In this document: positions 30,205 to 41,976 of the stretch, in pieces
Layout: each line of letters opens with the position of its first letter
Numbering within the stretch: position 1 is the stretch's first letter
Origin: Plantago major
Taxonomy: Eukaryota > Streptophyta > Magnoliopsida > Lamiales > Plantaginaceae
Length of the DNA: 64,000 bases
NCBI GenBank assembly: GCA_026545765.1
Contig: CM048839.1
Coordinates: 54,606,677-54,670,676, forward strand
Reading direction: 5' to 3'
Program-made: the position numbers and the translations under genes
Notes under the pieces: generated by a model
Databases searched by the model: none
Told to the model about the DNA's origin: nothing
Seen by the model: the letters and a program-made list of their open reading frames with translations, nothing else

Positions 30205-33017
30205 TCAGTCTGCAAATTTCCTATCTCCAAACCTTTTGATGGCATCAGAATAATCAGAGAGAAGTGTTCTGACGAGCATCTCAGTGTCTCTGGCAAATCC
30301 ACAGACCTCTTTGTAGGTTTTAGTAGGATTTTTCTTGACAAAATGTTTGACCCACAGATACTTTCCCCACTTCCAGGCATGCTCTATTTTGATATCTGAA
30401 AGTTTGAAGTATTCGTAGATAATCCTCAGATATCTGATGTCACCCTTGTATTGATCTTCAGTTAGATAGAACGACTCATAGGGTTCCACAGCGAGTCTTG
30501 CTCTTGTGCCTGTTCCATTTATATTCAGAATTCTGTGCACATCATCTGGCTTTCCATATGGACATTCATCAGAGAGGTCCTTTCTCATGGCTTCAGTTCT
30601 CTTTACAACTTCAAAATCCAACCAGGCTTTAATGTGATTGGTGTTGATCAAGGTTGGCTTATCTTTTCTCCATGCCATAAGTTGTTTATGGATTGGTTCT
30701 GGAAATCTTGAATTTACCAGTAGATGCTTAAGTTCCAGAATCCAATAGCCATTTTTCTGATTGATGCACCTGTAGACAGAGGAATCATTGTCATTCTTCA
30801 CATACTCTATTTTGGCTTCTTCTGGCCTGAGTGGAAGTTGACTTTGTCTTTACTCAGCTCTCAGTTTGTTCCTTCTTTGTCTTGAATTCTCTTTGGGTTT
30901 GTTGCTTGAAGAACCACCCTGGATAGACTTGGTATTTTCAGAGGGTGTTTTAGCTGCTAGGGGCTTTGCAGCTATGGGCTCAGTTAGGATTTTAATTTTC
31001 CTTTTTCTGTGAAGAGGAGCTTCATCTTCATCAGTTTCCTCATCATCATCAAGATTAGATCTTGTGAGAGTTTTACAGCCTTCTTCATTGCCCAAGGACT
31101 TGATTTGACCTTCTTCTTCTTCAGAAGATTCATCAATCCCTTTAACTTGTCTTCTCCTTGGATCCTTGGTACTCCTTGGAGGTTTCTGTGCCATGTCCCT
31201 TGTTATCATTGTAGTTCCTTCAGTAGGTTTCTGGGAAGCAGCTACTATTTGCAAAGCAGCTTGGCTTGAGGAGGGTTCGTTGATTCTGAGTGGTGGCTGG
31301 GAAGTTTTCATGTTTCTTCTTCCTCTCTGAGCCACACCAGCTCCAGATTTCTTCTTATTTTCTTCTCCTTCTTCCCATTCCCCCTGACTTTGAGGTCCAG
31401 ATTTGTACACTCTTTCCCCCTTAGTCATTGTTGGCTGACTCAGTCTCATAAAAGAATCTGAGAGAGAGTTAAAATGCCCTTGTAAATAATTGTAGGCAGT
31501 GACCAACTTCTGAAGTTCGGCTTTGAGCTCCTGATTTTGCTTGATAAGTCCATTGTCCTTATCAGTGAGCTCTGCCAATGGGCCTAGGATGGCATCTGCT
31601 TTTCCAGCAGTGTAACTTGCCTCTTGGAAAGATTTTTCAGCTAAAGACGCATCATCGTCCCTTATCATTCCCAGATCTTTCTGAGAAATGACTATGCTAG
31701 TTGTTCTCTGAGAGCTCAGTGAACTTTTTCATTTCAGAGGGGACGGAGGCAATTACTTCCTTATTTTGTGAAGACATCTCCTTTTTCAGATGAGCCAGTA
31801 CTTCGTATCTGTTCATGTATTCATGGGAGTGGACATTTGCGCTTCTGAAAGTTTCAGAGCAATCGCTTTTTTCAAGTGTGAAACCGCTAGATGTTCATTG
31901 CGGTGCTCTGCCAAAGTCTTGTCTTCGTCATCATCTGAGTAATCAGCCCAGTGATCTTCATCCTCTTGGACATTCTCATCGATTGTGTCGAGACCAGCAA
32001 CCATCTCAGGATTGGTTTCTTCCCTTTTTGGGAGGAGGATGGTACCTCTTTTGAAGATGATGCAGCCTTAGCATCATGCTTAATTTCAGATACTTCTTCA
32101 GTATCGAGTTCTTTGGTGATGGCATTTACAGCATCCTGTAGCTCTTTAACCTCAGAGTAAGCAATCATCTCCTGCAGATATTGATTTTGTAGTTGGTCAA
32201 GCTTGTCTCTGGATTTAGCTATCTGGTCTTCCAGTTGAAGATGGAGTTGTTGTTCTTCTTCCAACAATTGTCTGAGTTCAGCAGTTCTGGATTGAGTATT
32301 CAGCAATTTCTAAGTGATTTCCTCAGAATCCTCAACTACTTGTTCAGTATTAACCTTTTGTTGGGAAGATGGATGAGTTGACTTTTGAGGAGATGGAGAC
32401 GGAGATTTCTGTGCTTTCCTCTCAGTTTGCTTTTCAGCAGTTGAGGCATGATTTCTTTGTGAAATTCCTCCGGTCCCTGGTGCAGGGGCATCATCATCAT
32501 CCTTTTTGTCTGTGTTATCCTTTTGGTGATGATTAGTGCGAGGTTCATCGAAGTCGTTTTCGTTTATCTCTTCCTCCTCATCATCTTCAAATACAAGATT
32601 GATCACTTCAGGAATAGTGATCTTCTGCCCATTAACCTCTTCTTGTCCAGAAGGTAAACATTGCAGAGTCTGGGGCAGAACTGGCTTGAATGCCATCTGT
32701 AATCTTGTCTGACCATCAGCCTGTTCAAAGGCTTGTATCAAACTGTGCGCCACTTCTCTGGAGAAATCCTTATGCAATAGAGTCGCAACTGTGTACTGTT
32801 TGGTAGGGAACATTGCATGGATATACGTCTCCAAGTCAAGAGCTCGTGCTCGTCTGGTTGGTTGATCTGTGATTCTCAATATTTCAGAGAGATCAGAGCA
32901 CCTTAACCTTTGCCATTTCTTGAAGCATTGAATATGCTTTGGCAGGGTTTGAGCTTTGAAGAAGGGAAGTAGGTCCCTTTTCTCATCATTGGGAGCCTGC
33001 TTTGCACTTGTTTGAGC
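30205..33017 (-). pseudogene. B ORF3 exon 6 (large C-terminal exon)
   Basis: About 2.8 kb. From its start at 33017 it reads AQTSAKQAPNDEKRDLLPFF, then a domain with LPKHIQCFKKWQRLRCSDLS and ALIQ-type helices, an acidic stretch (FEDDEEEEINENDFDE), a coiled coil (LRQLLEEEQQLHLQLEDQIA), a Ser/Arg/Lys-rich part, and a compact C-terminal domain (GYWILELKHLLVNSRFPEPI, VEPYESFYLTEDQYKGDIRY, HAWKWGKYLWVKHFVKK) ending FGDRKFAD. Three lesions are visible: TAG at about 32309 (A has Gln), frameshifts between about 31670 and 32000, and a stop near 30850. I recognise no family. Role unknown; the charged and coiled-coil build suggests a nucleic-acid or structural protein more than an envelope. Confidence 0.75.
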
Positions 33018-33893
33018 CTGAAAGAAAGTGTTTTGAGTTAGATTCAAAACTTGCGTAGATATCTGAGTACAAGTGTAGTTTAGTTTCTGAGTTACCTGAG
33101 TAAGGACATCAGGCTCAGAGACTTGTACTGCTGAGACAATTGGTGTCTCAGATATCTTGTTGTGAGGTGGAGACTTGGAAGTCTGGTCCTCATCAACCTT
33201 TCTTTCTTGAACCTGAGAATTAAAATTATCACAATACTTAGGAAATTTTATCAAGAAAACTTTTAGATGACAAATCAGATATCTGAGAGGTCAATTACCT
33301 CCATGGGAGGCTCAGATACTTGTCTCTCATAGACTTGTGCAGTCTCTGGAATCTTTTCTTGTGATGCAGGCCTTGATGCCTCATCAATTTCCATAGGTGC
33401 AGGGGATGTCATAACTCTGTCCCCTTGCACTTCTACTTCTGAGTGAGCCTGTGAGTAGAAAGCATTGAATAATTTAGAGAAGAAGTTTTAGTTAACCCAA
33501 GGTGAAGAATATTTATCATTGATTTTCATATACCTTCATACTGCAAGGCTCAATGATCTGTTCTTCAGAAACCTTGTTGGTTTCTGGGTCCTTTTCTGGC
33601 ATTTCTGCCTTATCTTCCTCTTTCTCAGTTGGAGCCTGTTAGAAACATTTAGTTTAAGCACATGAACATATGACTGAAAAGTGTTATCTTAAGAATCAAT
33701 TTATCACCGTGTATGTGCTCGATTTCTTAAGAGGTGAGGTTGGGGGAACCTCCTTCTCAGTTTCTGAGGCAAGCTTCCCAGCTTCCTCTTGTTTCTGTGT
33801 TTCTAACTCAGCCTATAACAAAGAAATTTTATAAGTAACAAGATATATATAAGCATAAAGTTTCACAAGATGAGAGTTAAACCATTCAGCTAC
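33018..33893 (-). other. B ORF3 introns 1-5 with exons 2-5 between them
   Basis: Introns (minus strand): 33893-33813 (81 nt), 33707-33636 (72), 33533-33449 (85), 33298-33213 (86), 33095-33018 (78). Every one starts GT (GTAGCT, GTGATA, GTATAT, GTAATT, GTAACT) and ends AG (TTATAG, TAACAG, TCACAG, TCTCAG, TTTCAG), with T-rich 3' ends. Exons 2-5 are 105, 102, 150 and 117 nt, all open and all in phase 0. They encode AELETQKQEEAGKLASETEK.., APTEKEEDKAEMPEKDPETN.., AHSEVEVQGDRVMTSPAPME.. and VQERKVDEDQTSKSPPHNKI... Introns contain stops, except intron 5, which is 26 sense codons and could be retained. Confidence 0.85.
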
Positions 33894-35803
33894 CTGATCC
33901 ATGTCAGGCTGATTGGTCTCTGAAACTCGTGACCCTTCTATACTTTGGTCTTCTTGTTCCAGTAAGACTTCTTTGTTTGAAGTTTCAGGTACTTCACACC
34001 TTTCCTGAGTGTGCAACTCAGTTGCCTTCCCTGGTTGATCATTCTGAGTAGATGTCTCAGTTTGATCCCTCTCATTGAATTGGGGAACCTGCTCTTTTGC
34101 AGGATTTTCTTCAGCATACTGCATTGTTGGTAATTCAAAATGGAGTTCAGTTACCATTTCATCAACCACTTGTGGTTGTTGTGGTTGTGGTTGTTGTGGT
34201 TGTCTGGAAGCAGAGGATTGGTCAGTAGAGTGTTCTTCCAGATTTTTAGATGTGACATTTTCATCAGCATCTGCCAGTACTAAATTACCACTCATCAGGG
34301 CTTCTTGAAGTTGTGCGTAAGAAACGTTCCCTGATGATGTGTTTGCACCTACAACCTTTGCTATAGGTGCTTGTTCAGCAACCTGAGGTGTAGGTTCTTC
34401 TTCAGATACCTTTTCACCAGTTACTATTTCAGTAACCTTAGCCCTTTTTGTTCTTTCTAGGACTTGAGAGATGACTAGTTTATCATCTTCATCGTTAGAG
34501 CTCTCATCAGCATTAGGAACTGATTGGTCCATTACTCCTGCGGTTTCTGCAGATAGGGCTTGGTGTTCTTCACCACTTTTGGCAGCATTTATGAGTTCAT
34601 CAGCAAGGCTTGCTGCTATAGTCTTCACAATTCTGAAAGCACTTTCTCTTGCTGAGTCTACTTGTCCAGTAGTTGATAACTCTTTTGCAGCATTGATGAG
34701 TTCATCTGCCTTTATCAGTTCATCGGCAATGCCTGCACATAACTGAGAATCGACAACCTCAATGGGTATGTCTTCTGATTTGCCAGCAGACTTCTTTCTT
34801 GAAGTTCTGGGCTTCTTGGTCGCAACCTTTTCTTCAGATACCTTTTCAGACTTTCGCTTCTTAGAACCTTTATGAGACCCAGTAACCTTTTTCAACAAGT
34901 TTGTATACTCATATTTGTAGAGTAGGTTACTGTTGGCTATTTCAGCCGTCTCTCTAAGCTCAATCCCAAGCTTCTCCAGCAAGTAGCATATGTTCAGACC
35001 ATAGCCTACTGTGGCCTTTGGCTCAGCTAGTCCTTTGGCGATTTTAGGCTCGAAGCCTTGAATCTTTTTCACAAACTTCATGAAGGCGTACTTTCCCCAG
35101 TTAAAAGGGTTTTCCAGCCGTTTTTCTTGTTAATTCAGCAAGTACATCATGATCCATCGTTCTTAGCTTATCTGGTCAGCACCTCCTTGTAGACCATCAA
35201 AGCATCTATGAAGAATGCAAGCCAATACATCCCAGTGAACCATCAGATGTCTGGTTCGGATGTCAGCAAGCTTGAACTCAAAGGTGTATCCGATTTTCAA
35301 GATCACACACGCCATCTGATTCTTTAACACCTTCAAGGAGATCATCGTCCTTGGTGTTTATTTCAAAATCCTTTCCAAGATTTTGAAACTCAAACAACTT
35401 ACAGAAAGTTGTTAAGTCTAGAAGGATTTCCTTTCCTTGGACTGAGGTTATGACAGACACTATTGCAGTGCCTTCAGAGACACAGGAAACTATCCTGGAG
35501 TTGTTGTAGAATTCCAACACATCGAGTGATGAGATTCCACTCGGGCGAGCAGATAGAAAACCCTTGATTTGTGCCTTTTCAAGCATGTCAAGAATCAGTT
35601 TTCTGTCGGTTTGGTTTTCAATTGCAGCAGTGAGGTATTTCTCAACCATGGCACCACCCCAAATCATTCTGTGATTTGAAGTCCAATGGTCAGGATTAAA
35701 ATCTCCAACCAGTCGGTTGTTCACAATAACCAACTCTGGTGCTTGCTTTAAGAAGCATCGTGGAGGATTGAGATTTCAGTGTAGAAGAATTCTTTGGGGC
35801 CAT
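33894..35803 (-). pseudogene. B ORF3 exon 1
   Basis: The start ATG is at 35803-35801 (MAPKNSSTLKSQS), matching MDPKRASTQKSQ of A; a small indel near 35745 shifts the frame. The frame 35733-35278 has FNPDHWTSNHRMIWGGAMVE and DRKLILDMLEKAQIKGFLSA. The frame from 35081 has MKFVKKIQGFEPKIAKGLAE, RETAEIANSNLLYKYEYTNL, a basic KKPRTSRKKSAGKSED, DELIKADELINAAKE repeats and a Gln/Pro run (RQPQQPQPQQPQ). It ends DMDQ directly at the intron 1 donor. A TAA near 35130 (Gln in A) and the indels make it defective. Apart from these the coding line is better kept than in A. Confidence 0.78.
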
Positions 35804-36540
35804 CTCTTTATATAGTGTAGATTTGGATTGGTGTTTGAAAGAGATTTGATTTAGTAATTCTTTGCAGAAAAACTTAATCTTGATTTGTAGAGATTGTAGA
35901 AGATTTGCAGAGAATCAAGTGAAGGTTTTGCTATTTTTGTGCAAGTCGGAATTTTGGATTAGGCGAAAGTGATTTCTTTTGCCAAAATCCTATATATATA
36001 GCAATAGAATCTCAACAGACAAATACATACAAATTGATTTTGTGTGTACGTATCTGTGATTTGCAAGCAGGCATGAGCAAAAGCTAGTTCGGCATTAAAT
36101 GCAAAGTGGGCTTTGTCAGAATTTTTACAGTCCACTATTTACTGTGATTTAATTTCCACCGTATAGATCAATCGCTTAATTTCATCAAGGGTCACCATTG
36201 CTTCTTCAGCAATGATCACAATCAACAAGTGTAATTGTGTCCATTTAATGAATTTTGGCTATTAGCTATCTGAATCACCTTTGTGTATGACCAAGAGCAC
36301 TGTTTCCATCAAGATAGAAATAATGTGAATTTCAAGAGAGTAGTTGACTGCAGATAGTTGTACTATTCTCCTTTGTGTTCACCGTTTAAAGAGTGATTCA
36401 GATATCTGAGTTCCCGTTTCAGAGATCTTAACCTGTCTTTTTGCTCTTTAGCCTTTTTGACTTGTGGATACCCGTTCCAGATTTCTCTTTTCTCTTCTCT
36501 GGATGCCCGTTCCAGATACCTCTTCTCTGGATGCCCGTTC
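35804..36540 (-). other. B pol-ORF3 spacer with putative internal promoter
   Basis: Corresponds to 22450-23230 of A. The TATA box TATATATATA is at 35991-36000, 188 bp upstream of the ORF3 ATG, with the same flanking block (GGCGAAAGTGATTTCTTTTG on plus). Upstream are repeated TGGATNCCCGTTCCAGAT units (36460-36545), the same type of repeats as in A. No gene is seen. Confidence 0.65.
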
Positions 36541-37160
36541 CAGATTCCTGAACTCTTTCAGTTCATTGGTAGTTCCATTAGTCCAAGACTATGTCTTAAG
36601 GCTAAGAATCTACTTTCTTGTAGTGGCTTAATGAAGATATCTGCAAGTTGGTCTTCAGTGCCAATCTTGAGTATCTCTATATTGCCTCTTTCAACATGGT
36701 CTCTGATGAAGTGATGTCTAACATCAATATGCTTTGTTCTGGCATGAAATTTAGGATTCTGTGTAATTGCAATAGCACTTGTGTTGTCACAGAAAATGGG
36801 AGTTTTCTCTTCAATGAGTCCATAGTCTTTAAGTTGTTGTTGTATCCACAGAATTTGTGTTGCACAACAACCAGCAGCAATATATTCAGCCTCTGTGGTA
36901 GAAGTTGCAATTGAGTTTTGCTTCTTGCTAAACCACGAGATAAGTCTAGTACCCAGAAACTAACAAGTTCCTGAGGTGCTTTTCCTATCAAGCAGTGATC
37001 CAGCATAATCAGCGTCTGAGTACCCAACTAAACTCAATCCGCTTTCTTTAGGATACCACAATCCTACATCCATTGTACCTTTTACATACCTTAATATTTT
37101 CATAGCAATGTTGTAGTGTGTTTGCATCGGATTTGTTTGAAATCTAGCACACACTCCAAC
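36541..37160 (-). pseudogene. B RNase H
   Basis: Minus frames 37154-36960 and 37027-36677 hold the copia RNase H: DVGLWYPKESGLSLVGYSDA, DADYAGSLLDRKSTSGTC followed by a stop at about 36960 (CAA to TAG), then frameshifted remnants. The acidic first catalytic residue (SDAD) is seen. It is the counterpart of 21856-22449. Confidence 0.85.
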
Positions 37161-38425
37161 GGCGTATTGAATATCAGGTCTACTTGCAGTGAGGTAAACT
37201 TCCTCAGTACTGGTGCATCCAATCTGACATCCATCTGATAAACTTTAAAATCTTTATGAGCTGCAAAGGCTAGAAAGAGTCTTATTGCATCCAATCTTGC
37301 AACTGGTGCATATGACTCATCAAAATCTAAGCCTTCAGTCTGGGTAAATCCCTTGGCAACCAATCTTGCTTTGTTTCTGGTTATTTCACCAGATTCATTC
37401 ATTTTGTTTTTGAGAACCCATTTAGTTCCAATCACAGATATTCCTTCCACGAATGGAACTAATTTCCAGACTTTGTTTCTCTCAAATTGATCCAACTCTT
37501 CTTGCATTGCAGAGATCCAGTCTTGGTCTCCTAATGCTTCTTCTATATTTTTAGGTTCAATATTTGAGATGAAACATCCAAAGAGAGAATTAGCATTTTC
37601 AGCTATTGCTCTCCTAGTCCTAACACCTTGATTAATTGGTCCAATCACATCTTTTGCAGGATGATCCTTGATCCATCTCATCATAGGTTTAGTGCTAGTA
37701 GGATCAATATCCAAATGATTTGAATGTGAATCACTGGGATTTTGATTTGATACTTTTTCAGTATCTAAGACATTTTGCTCCTCAGAAGGGCAATTAATGT
37801 CTGGCACTAGTTCAGTGTTTGAACTATCTGGAACATGTCTTTCAGAGAGATTGTTTCTAGAGATAGCTTCATGATGAATATCTTCATTTCCTATTTCTGG
37901 AAGTTTTATAGGAAATTCTTCATCATGTTTGTGAGTCATCTGGTTGTTACTAGGCATATCACGCTTTTCTACGTCAGAGTCATCCTCACTTTCCATAATG
38001 ATGTTTCTCCTTTCTGAGGATTCTTCTTCAGAATCCCTCAACATTAGTTCTTTGAACCTTTCTGAGAGTTCATCATTAGGAGGTGTTTTCTTACTTCCTT
38101 CATAGAATACAACATGAACTGATTCTTCAATTTTCTTTGTTCTTTTGTTGTAAATTCTGTAGGCTTTGCTATTCGTGGAATAACCAAGAAATACACCTTC
38201 ATCTGCCTTTGGTTGAAATGTTCTCAGATAATCTTTTCCATTGTTTAGAACAAAACATCTACAACCAAATACTCTCAGATGTTTGATATTAGGGGGTCTA
38301 CCAACCAATATTTCATAAGGGGTCTTGTCATGGTGTTTGTTTATCAAACATCTGTTCTGAGTGTAGCAGGCTGTGTTTACAGCTTCAACCCAATAAACTT
38401 CATTTATTTCAGTGTCAGCTAGCAT
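37100..38425 (-). pseudogene. B integrase C-terminus fused to RT lacking its catalytic core
   Basis: The 441-residue frame starts inside integrase (YWVEAVNTACYTQNRCLINK, VFGCRCFVLNNGKDYLR, EGVFLGYSTNSKAYRIYN), passes through the acidic linker and into RT ([54 protein letters not shown]). It then jumps near 37200 to the sequence equivalent to TASRPDIQ. About 0.5 kb of RT (A positions roughly 21260-21820), with the YVDD box, is missing. The join shows short shared bases (GAGGAAGT-TA/CCTCACTG). B therefore could not make its own RT after this event. Integrase and RT are still in one frame, as in an intact Ty1/copia pol. Confidence 0.9.
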
Positions 38426-38439
38426 CGTCCTTGCAGCTT

Positions 38440-38947
38440 CTTAATTAAGGGTTCTGTTTTTCCTTTCTGCAACACCATTTTGTTGAGGTGTTCTTACAGA
38501 GGAAAGTTGGTGTTGTATACCTTTGCAGGTTCAAAACTCCTTTTTGTACTGGTTGACAAACTCAGTACCATGGTCTGTTCTGATTGCAGATACCTTGTCA
38601 TTTTTCATGACTTCAAGATTTTTCACCAAGTTTGGTATCTCCACCCTGGCATCAGATTGGTGTTTCAGAAAGACAACCCAAGTGAATCTTGAGAAGTCAT
38701 CTACAACAACTAGACCATACTTATTTCCTGCATAACTAGTTACAGATGATTCAAAAGGATCCATGTGTAATAGTTGCAGTGGTCTTAAACTAGAGTGTCT
38801 GATTTTGGACTTGAAAGAGATCTTAGATTGTTTCCCCATCTGACAGGCAGAACAGATACCATCCTTTCTGAAAGATGTTTTGGGAAGGCCAACCACTAAC
38901 TCTTTCTTGGCAAGTCTGTTCAGAGTTTTGAAGTTCAAGTGACTCAT
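38440..38947 (-). pseudogene. B integrase N-terminal and core part
   Basis: The frame shows MSHLNFKTLNRLAKKELVVG, DGICSACQMGKQSKISFKSK (CxxC pair intact), LHMDPFESSVTSYAGNKYGL (first catalytic D), and IRTDHGTEFVNQY (second D). The E box (QQNGVAERKNR) lies in the next stretch, in another frame. A stop near 38445 separates this from the C-terminal part. Confidence 0.88.
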
Positions 38948-38989
38948 TCTTTTGTGCCATAACCAAGGTTTTCAGGTGACCAGATTGAC

Positions 38990-39380
38990 TCACCATGAGA
39001 CATTCTTTAGTTGTGGCAGATGCCCAATCGGCAACATAAAGACTGCCTTTCCGCCGAGCAACCAAGACTGCTGCTTTGACTCATTGTCAATTAGTTTGCA
39101 GTATTTTGCTTTGAATTTTATAGTAAAACCATTGTCTGCAAACTGGCTCATGCTAAATAGATTATATTTCAAATCCTTAACATGTAATACGTCAGTGATT
39201 GTTAATGTTCCCAATTTGACGTTGCCAAATCCCAGAGAGGGATTTAATTCTCCTCAAAGAACTGATATCCGGTCCCGTGTTGCAAGCTTTGTAATCGACA
39301 GATTTGCTTTGTCTCTGTCATGTGCTTTCCGCATCCACTATCAAATAGCCATTGTGCTTTAGTCCAGAAGCATTACGCAC
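38990..39380 (-). pseudogene. B protease
   Basis: The active-site sequence WLFDSGCGKHMTET is seen at about 39355-39315 (minus), so the DSG triad is intact, unlike in A. The body of the domain is in the frame 39214-38990 (GTLTITDVLHVKDLKYNLFS, FADNGFTIKFKAKYCK). Indels near 39240-39310 break the link between the two. Confidence 0.82.
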
Positions 39381-39479
39381 ACAACAGAAACAGAGATTAG
39401 GTTCTCAATTTACGATTGGAACCATCAGACTAAACAATCTTCCAAAGAGGAATCCATTTTGAATGAATTTCCTTGGAAC

Positions 39480-40091
39480 ATTCTTTTGTCCGATAGGAAC
39501 ATAAGGAGGAATTCTAATTGAATGATTATCATTATTAAGAATTATTTTCTTCCTTGTGTGTTCCTAGGTGCTCCATTTGGTGCTTTCATACACTGTCAGT
39601 TTCGAGTTTGCTTTTCAAAGAACTTAGCTTTCTTGCTGATTTCTTCTCGCCTCGGCATTCAGATTTTCAGTGGCTTGATTCAACTTCCACTTCTGATAAT
39701 TGCTTTGAGCAATTCTAGCCTTTAGCCATCGTTCTTGCTCCTGTTTGTATTCATGAGCAAGTTGTTTTCCGATGCCTTTATAGCCAATACCGTTTCGAGC
39801 ACTTGAAGCTTTCTGAGATCTTTTCTCAGCAGCTTTGCTAGTCTCTGGTTGGTCCAATTTCTTTCCAGAAAAAGTGACATGGGAGAATTTGCCAGCTCCT
39901 GCAATTCTACCCTTTTGAGAGACAAAGCACTGTGGGTGTTTACACTTTTCAGTGTTGTGTTTCTTTTCAGAGACGTGCCCAACAGTTTTGTTTTTGATTT
40001 TTTTTTTCCCACAAAGGTTTAGTCGCAACTGCCTTTCCTTTGTCAACAATCTTTGTCTTCTGATCGATACTTTAGATTGCATGGGAACCAT
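39480..40091 (-). pseudogene. B gag-protease linker
   Basis: Counterpart of 18444-19073. It shows KHNTEKCKHPQCFVSQKGRI, AGAGKFSHVTFSGKKLDQPE and HEYKQEQERWLKARIAQSNY. It ends early near 39624 through a stop/frameshift; the remaining basic tail is in other frames. Confidence 0.78.
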
Positions 40092-41859
40092 CTTGCTGAG
40101 TACTTACAAATGTTCTTCTTTCCTCACTCTTATTCAGAGTGATAGAATAGTCTGTCTGTGTATTCAGCCCAAGTCCTTTCTTTTCTGAAGGATCTCTTAA
40201 GTAAGATTGTACTTCAGTAAGAGTGTCACTAACTTTGGCATAAGATTGAAAAGATAATTCTTTCTTTTCGAGTTCCTTGTTCTCAGAAAGAAGATCTTCA
40301 TATTTCTTTCGTAATTCAGCCATTGCTTCTTTATGTGACTTTTCCCCTCGAGATATCTGAGCTTTGAGAAATGCATTTTCAGCATCCTTTTTCTCAGATA
40401 TCTTAGCTAATTGAGAATTTTCCTTTGCAAGAGAATTCTTTTCTTCTTCAAGATTTTCGGCTCTAGCTCGGATCATAGAAATTCTCTTTCATAGATGTCA
40501 AGTTCTTTCCTGAGATTTTCTAGATCTTTTATTTCTTCTTCATCACTTTCATAAGTATAACAAGAAGTATGTGTTACCTCATCAGCCATAAGATGATTTC
40601 TATGTTAGAGATGTCCGGACCGTCAATCTCAAAGAACTCCACACATTTCATTCTTCTTGAGGTCAAGTCGATTATATCATGAGTAACTCCACATAATTCG
40701 TGATGGTAAGGTTGAGTCATCCGAATTGTCATCTTCGTAATCTTCTCACGTCTAGAGCATCCATTGAGTTTGATTTTCTTTCTTTCTTCGATTAATAAAG
40801 CTTCGGCTTCTTCTATCTTTCTTGTCATCCCCTTAGTTTGTTGAAGGCGGACAATCCTTCTTGAAGTGACCGTGTTTCGACAATAGAAACAGATATCGTT
40901 TCCAATTTCTACTTCCTCAGTACATGATGCTTTCTGAGCTGGCTTGTTCAACGAGCTTTGCATATTTTTGTACTGGTGATAGTTTGAGCCTAGATGCTTT
41001 TTCAGCTTCTCTTTGACTTTTCTTCTCTCAATTTCTCGACTGACATATTTGCTCATTTGCTTTGGCAGAAGAGCATCCTCGCCTCTTCCTTGCTTTTCTT
41101 CTTTTGTAAGTTTCTTGAGCAACTAGAGCAATATTCTGCAACTTTTCAGTTGTTTGTTCTCTTTGTGTTGTCTCATAATCAACCGTAGCAAGATGTGAGA
41201 AGAGTTCCACTGGAGTGATATTTGGCATTCCTTGGTTAAAATAAAAGAATTTAGTATGCTCCCACTTGTGGTTAAGACTTCTGACAATAGTCTTAATCTT
41301 TTCCGACCGGAGTATCTGCTTCCTGCGTCGCCATATCACTCATGAGAGTGGTAAATCTGAAATCAAGTTCTTCCAGAGTTTGGTGGCTCCTTGTTTGAAA
41401 TTTTGAAATTTCAACTTGAGAACTTCGAACTTGTTTTCTTTGTTTTCTTCCCGCACATGATTTCTTCAATCGGTTGTGCAACTTTCGCTTTTTAGCACCC
41501 TACGCTTTAATCAGTATGTGCTCAGGTGTCGATCTGATGATATTATTACGAGCTTGACCATCCAGACGATTTCTCTTGGCATCTTCCGATGTCCAGAGTT
41601 CTCTGGGCTTTGGTTCGTAAATAACTTGACTAGTAGATCTCCCACTTGTTGACGCATCAGTTTGTGAAGATCCTTCGCTTTGATCTCTGTCTCTACCATT
41701 AGAAACCTCCATGACTTGTTTTAAGTTGTTGAATGACTATAGGGCCATTCTTTATCACTTCGATCATTTCGCACTTATGGCTTCAAGATGGAGCATCATG
41801 TTATTTTTCCATTTCTCGTAGTTCTCTGGTTTGAGAACGGGTGCATCACTCAGAGACAT
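40092..41859 (-). pseudogene. B gag, many small indels
   Basis: The start codon at 41859-41857 gives MSLSDAPVLKPENYEKWKNN, as in C. A one-base loss near 41765 breaks the frame early. Later pieces are recognisable: EPKPRELWTSEDAKRNRLDG, KIKTIVRSLNHKWEHTKFFY, TPVELFSHLATVDYETTQRE, and the knuckle start NDICFYCR, after which the frame is lost. The C-terminal coiled-coil frame 40476-40072 reads ARAENLEEEKNSLAKENSQL. Gag would form the particle; here at least five frameshifts are seen. Confidence 0.85.
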
Positions 41860-41963
41860 TCCCGCACACTTAACACACAAATTAAATAGTCCTCGAAAAT
41901 GGACAAAGTTCCTTCACCTATCTGGGGATCTAGGTTCAGTGCAGAAGGCTTGTGAACCTCCTG

Positions 41964-41975
41964 CTCTGATACCAC
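41964..41975 (-). promoter_or_regulatory. B primer-binding site (initiator Met tRNA)
   Basis: The minus strand reads TGGTATCAGAGC two bases after the LTR end CCAACA, the standard plant copia primer site complementary to tRNA-iMet. Confidence 0.92.
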
Positions 41976-41976
41976 T

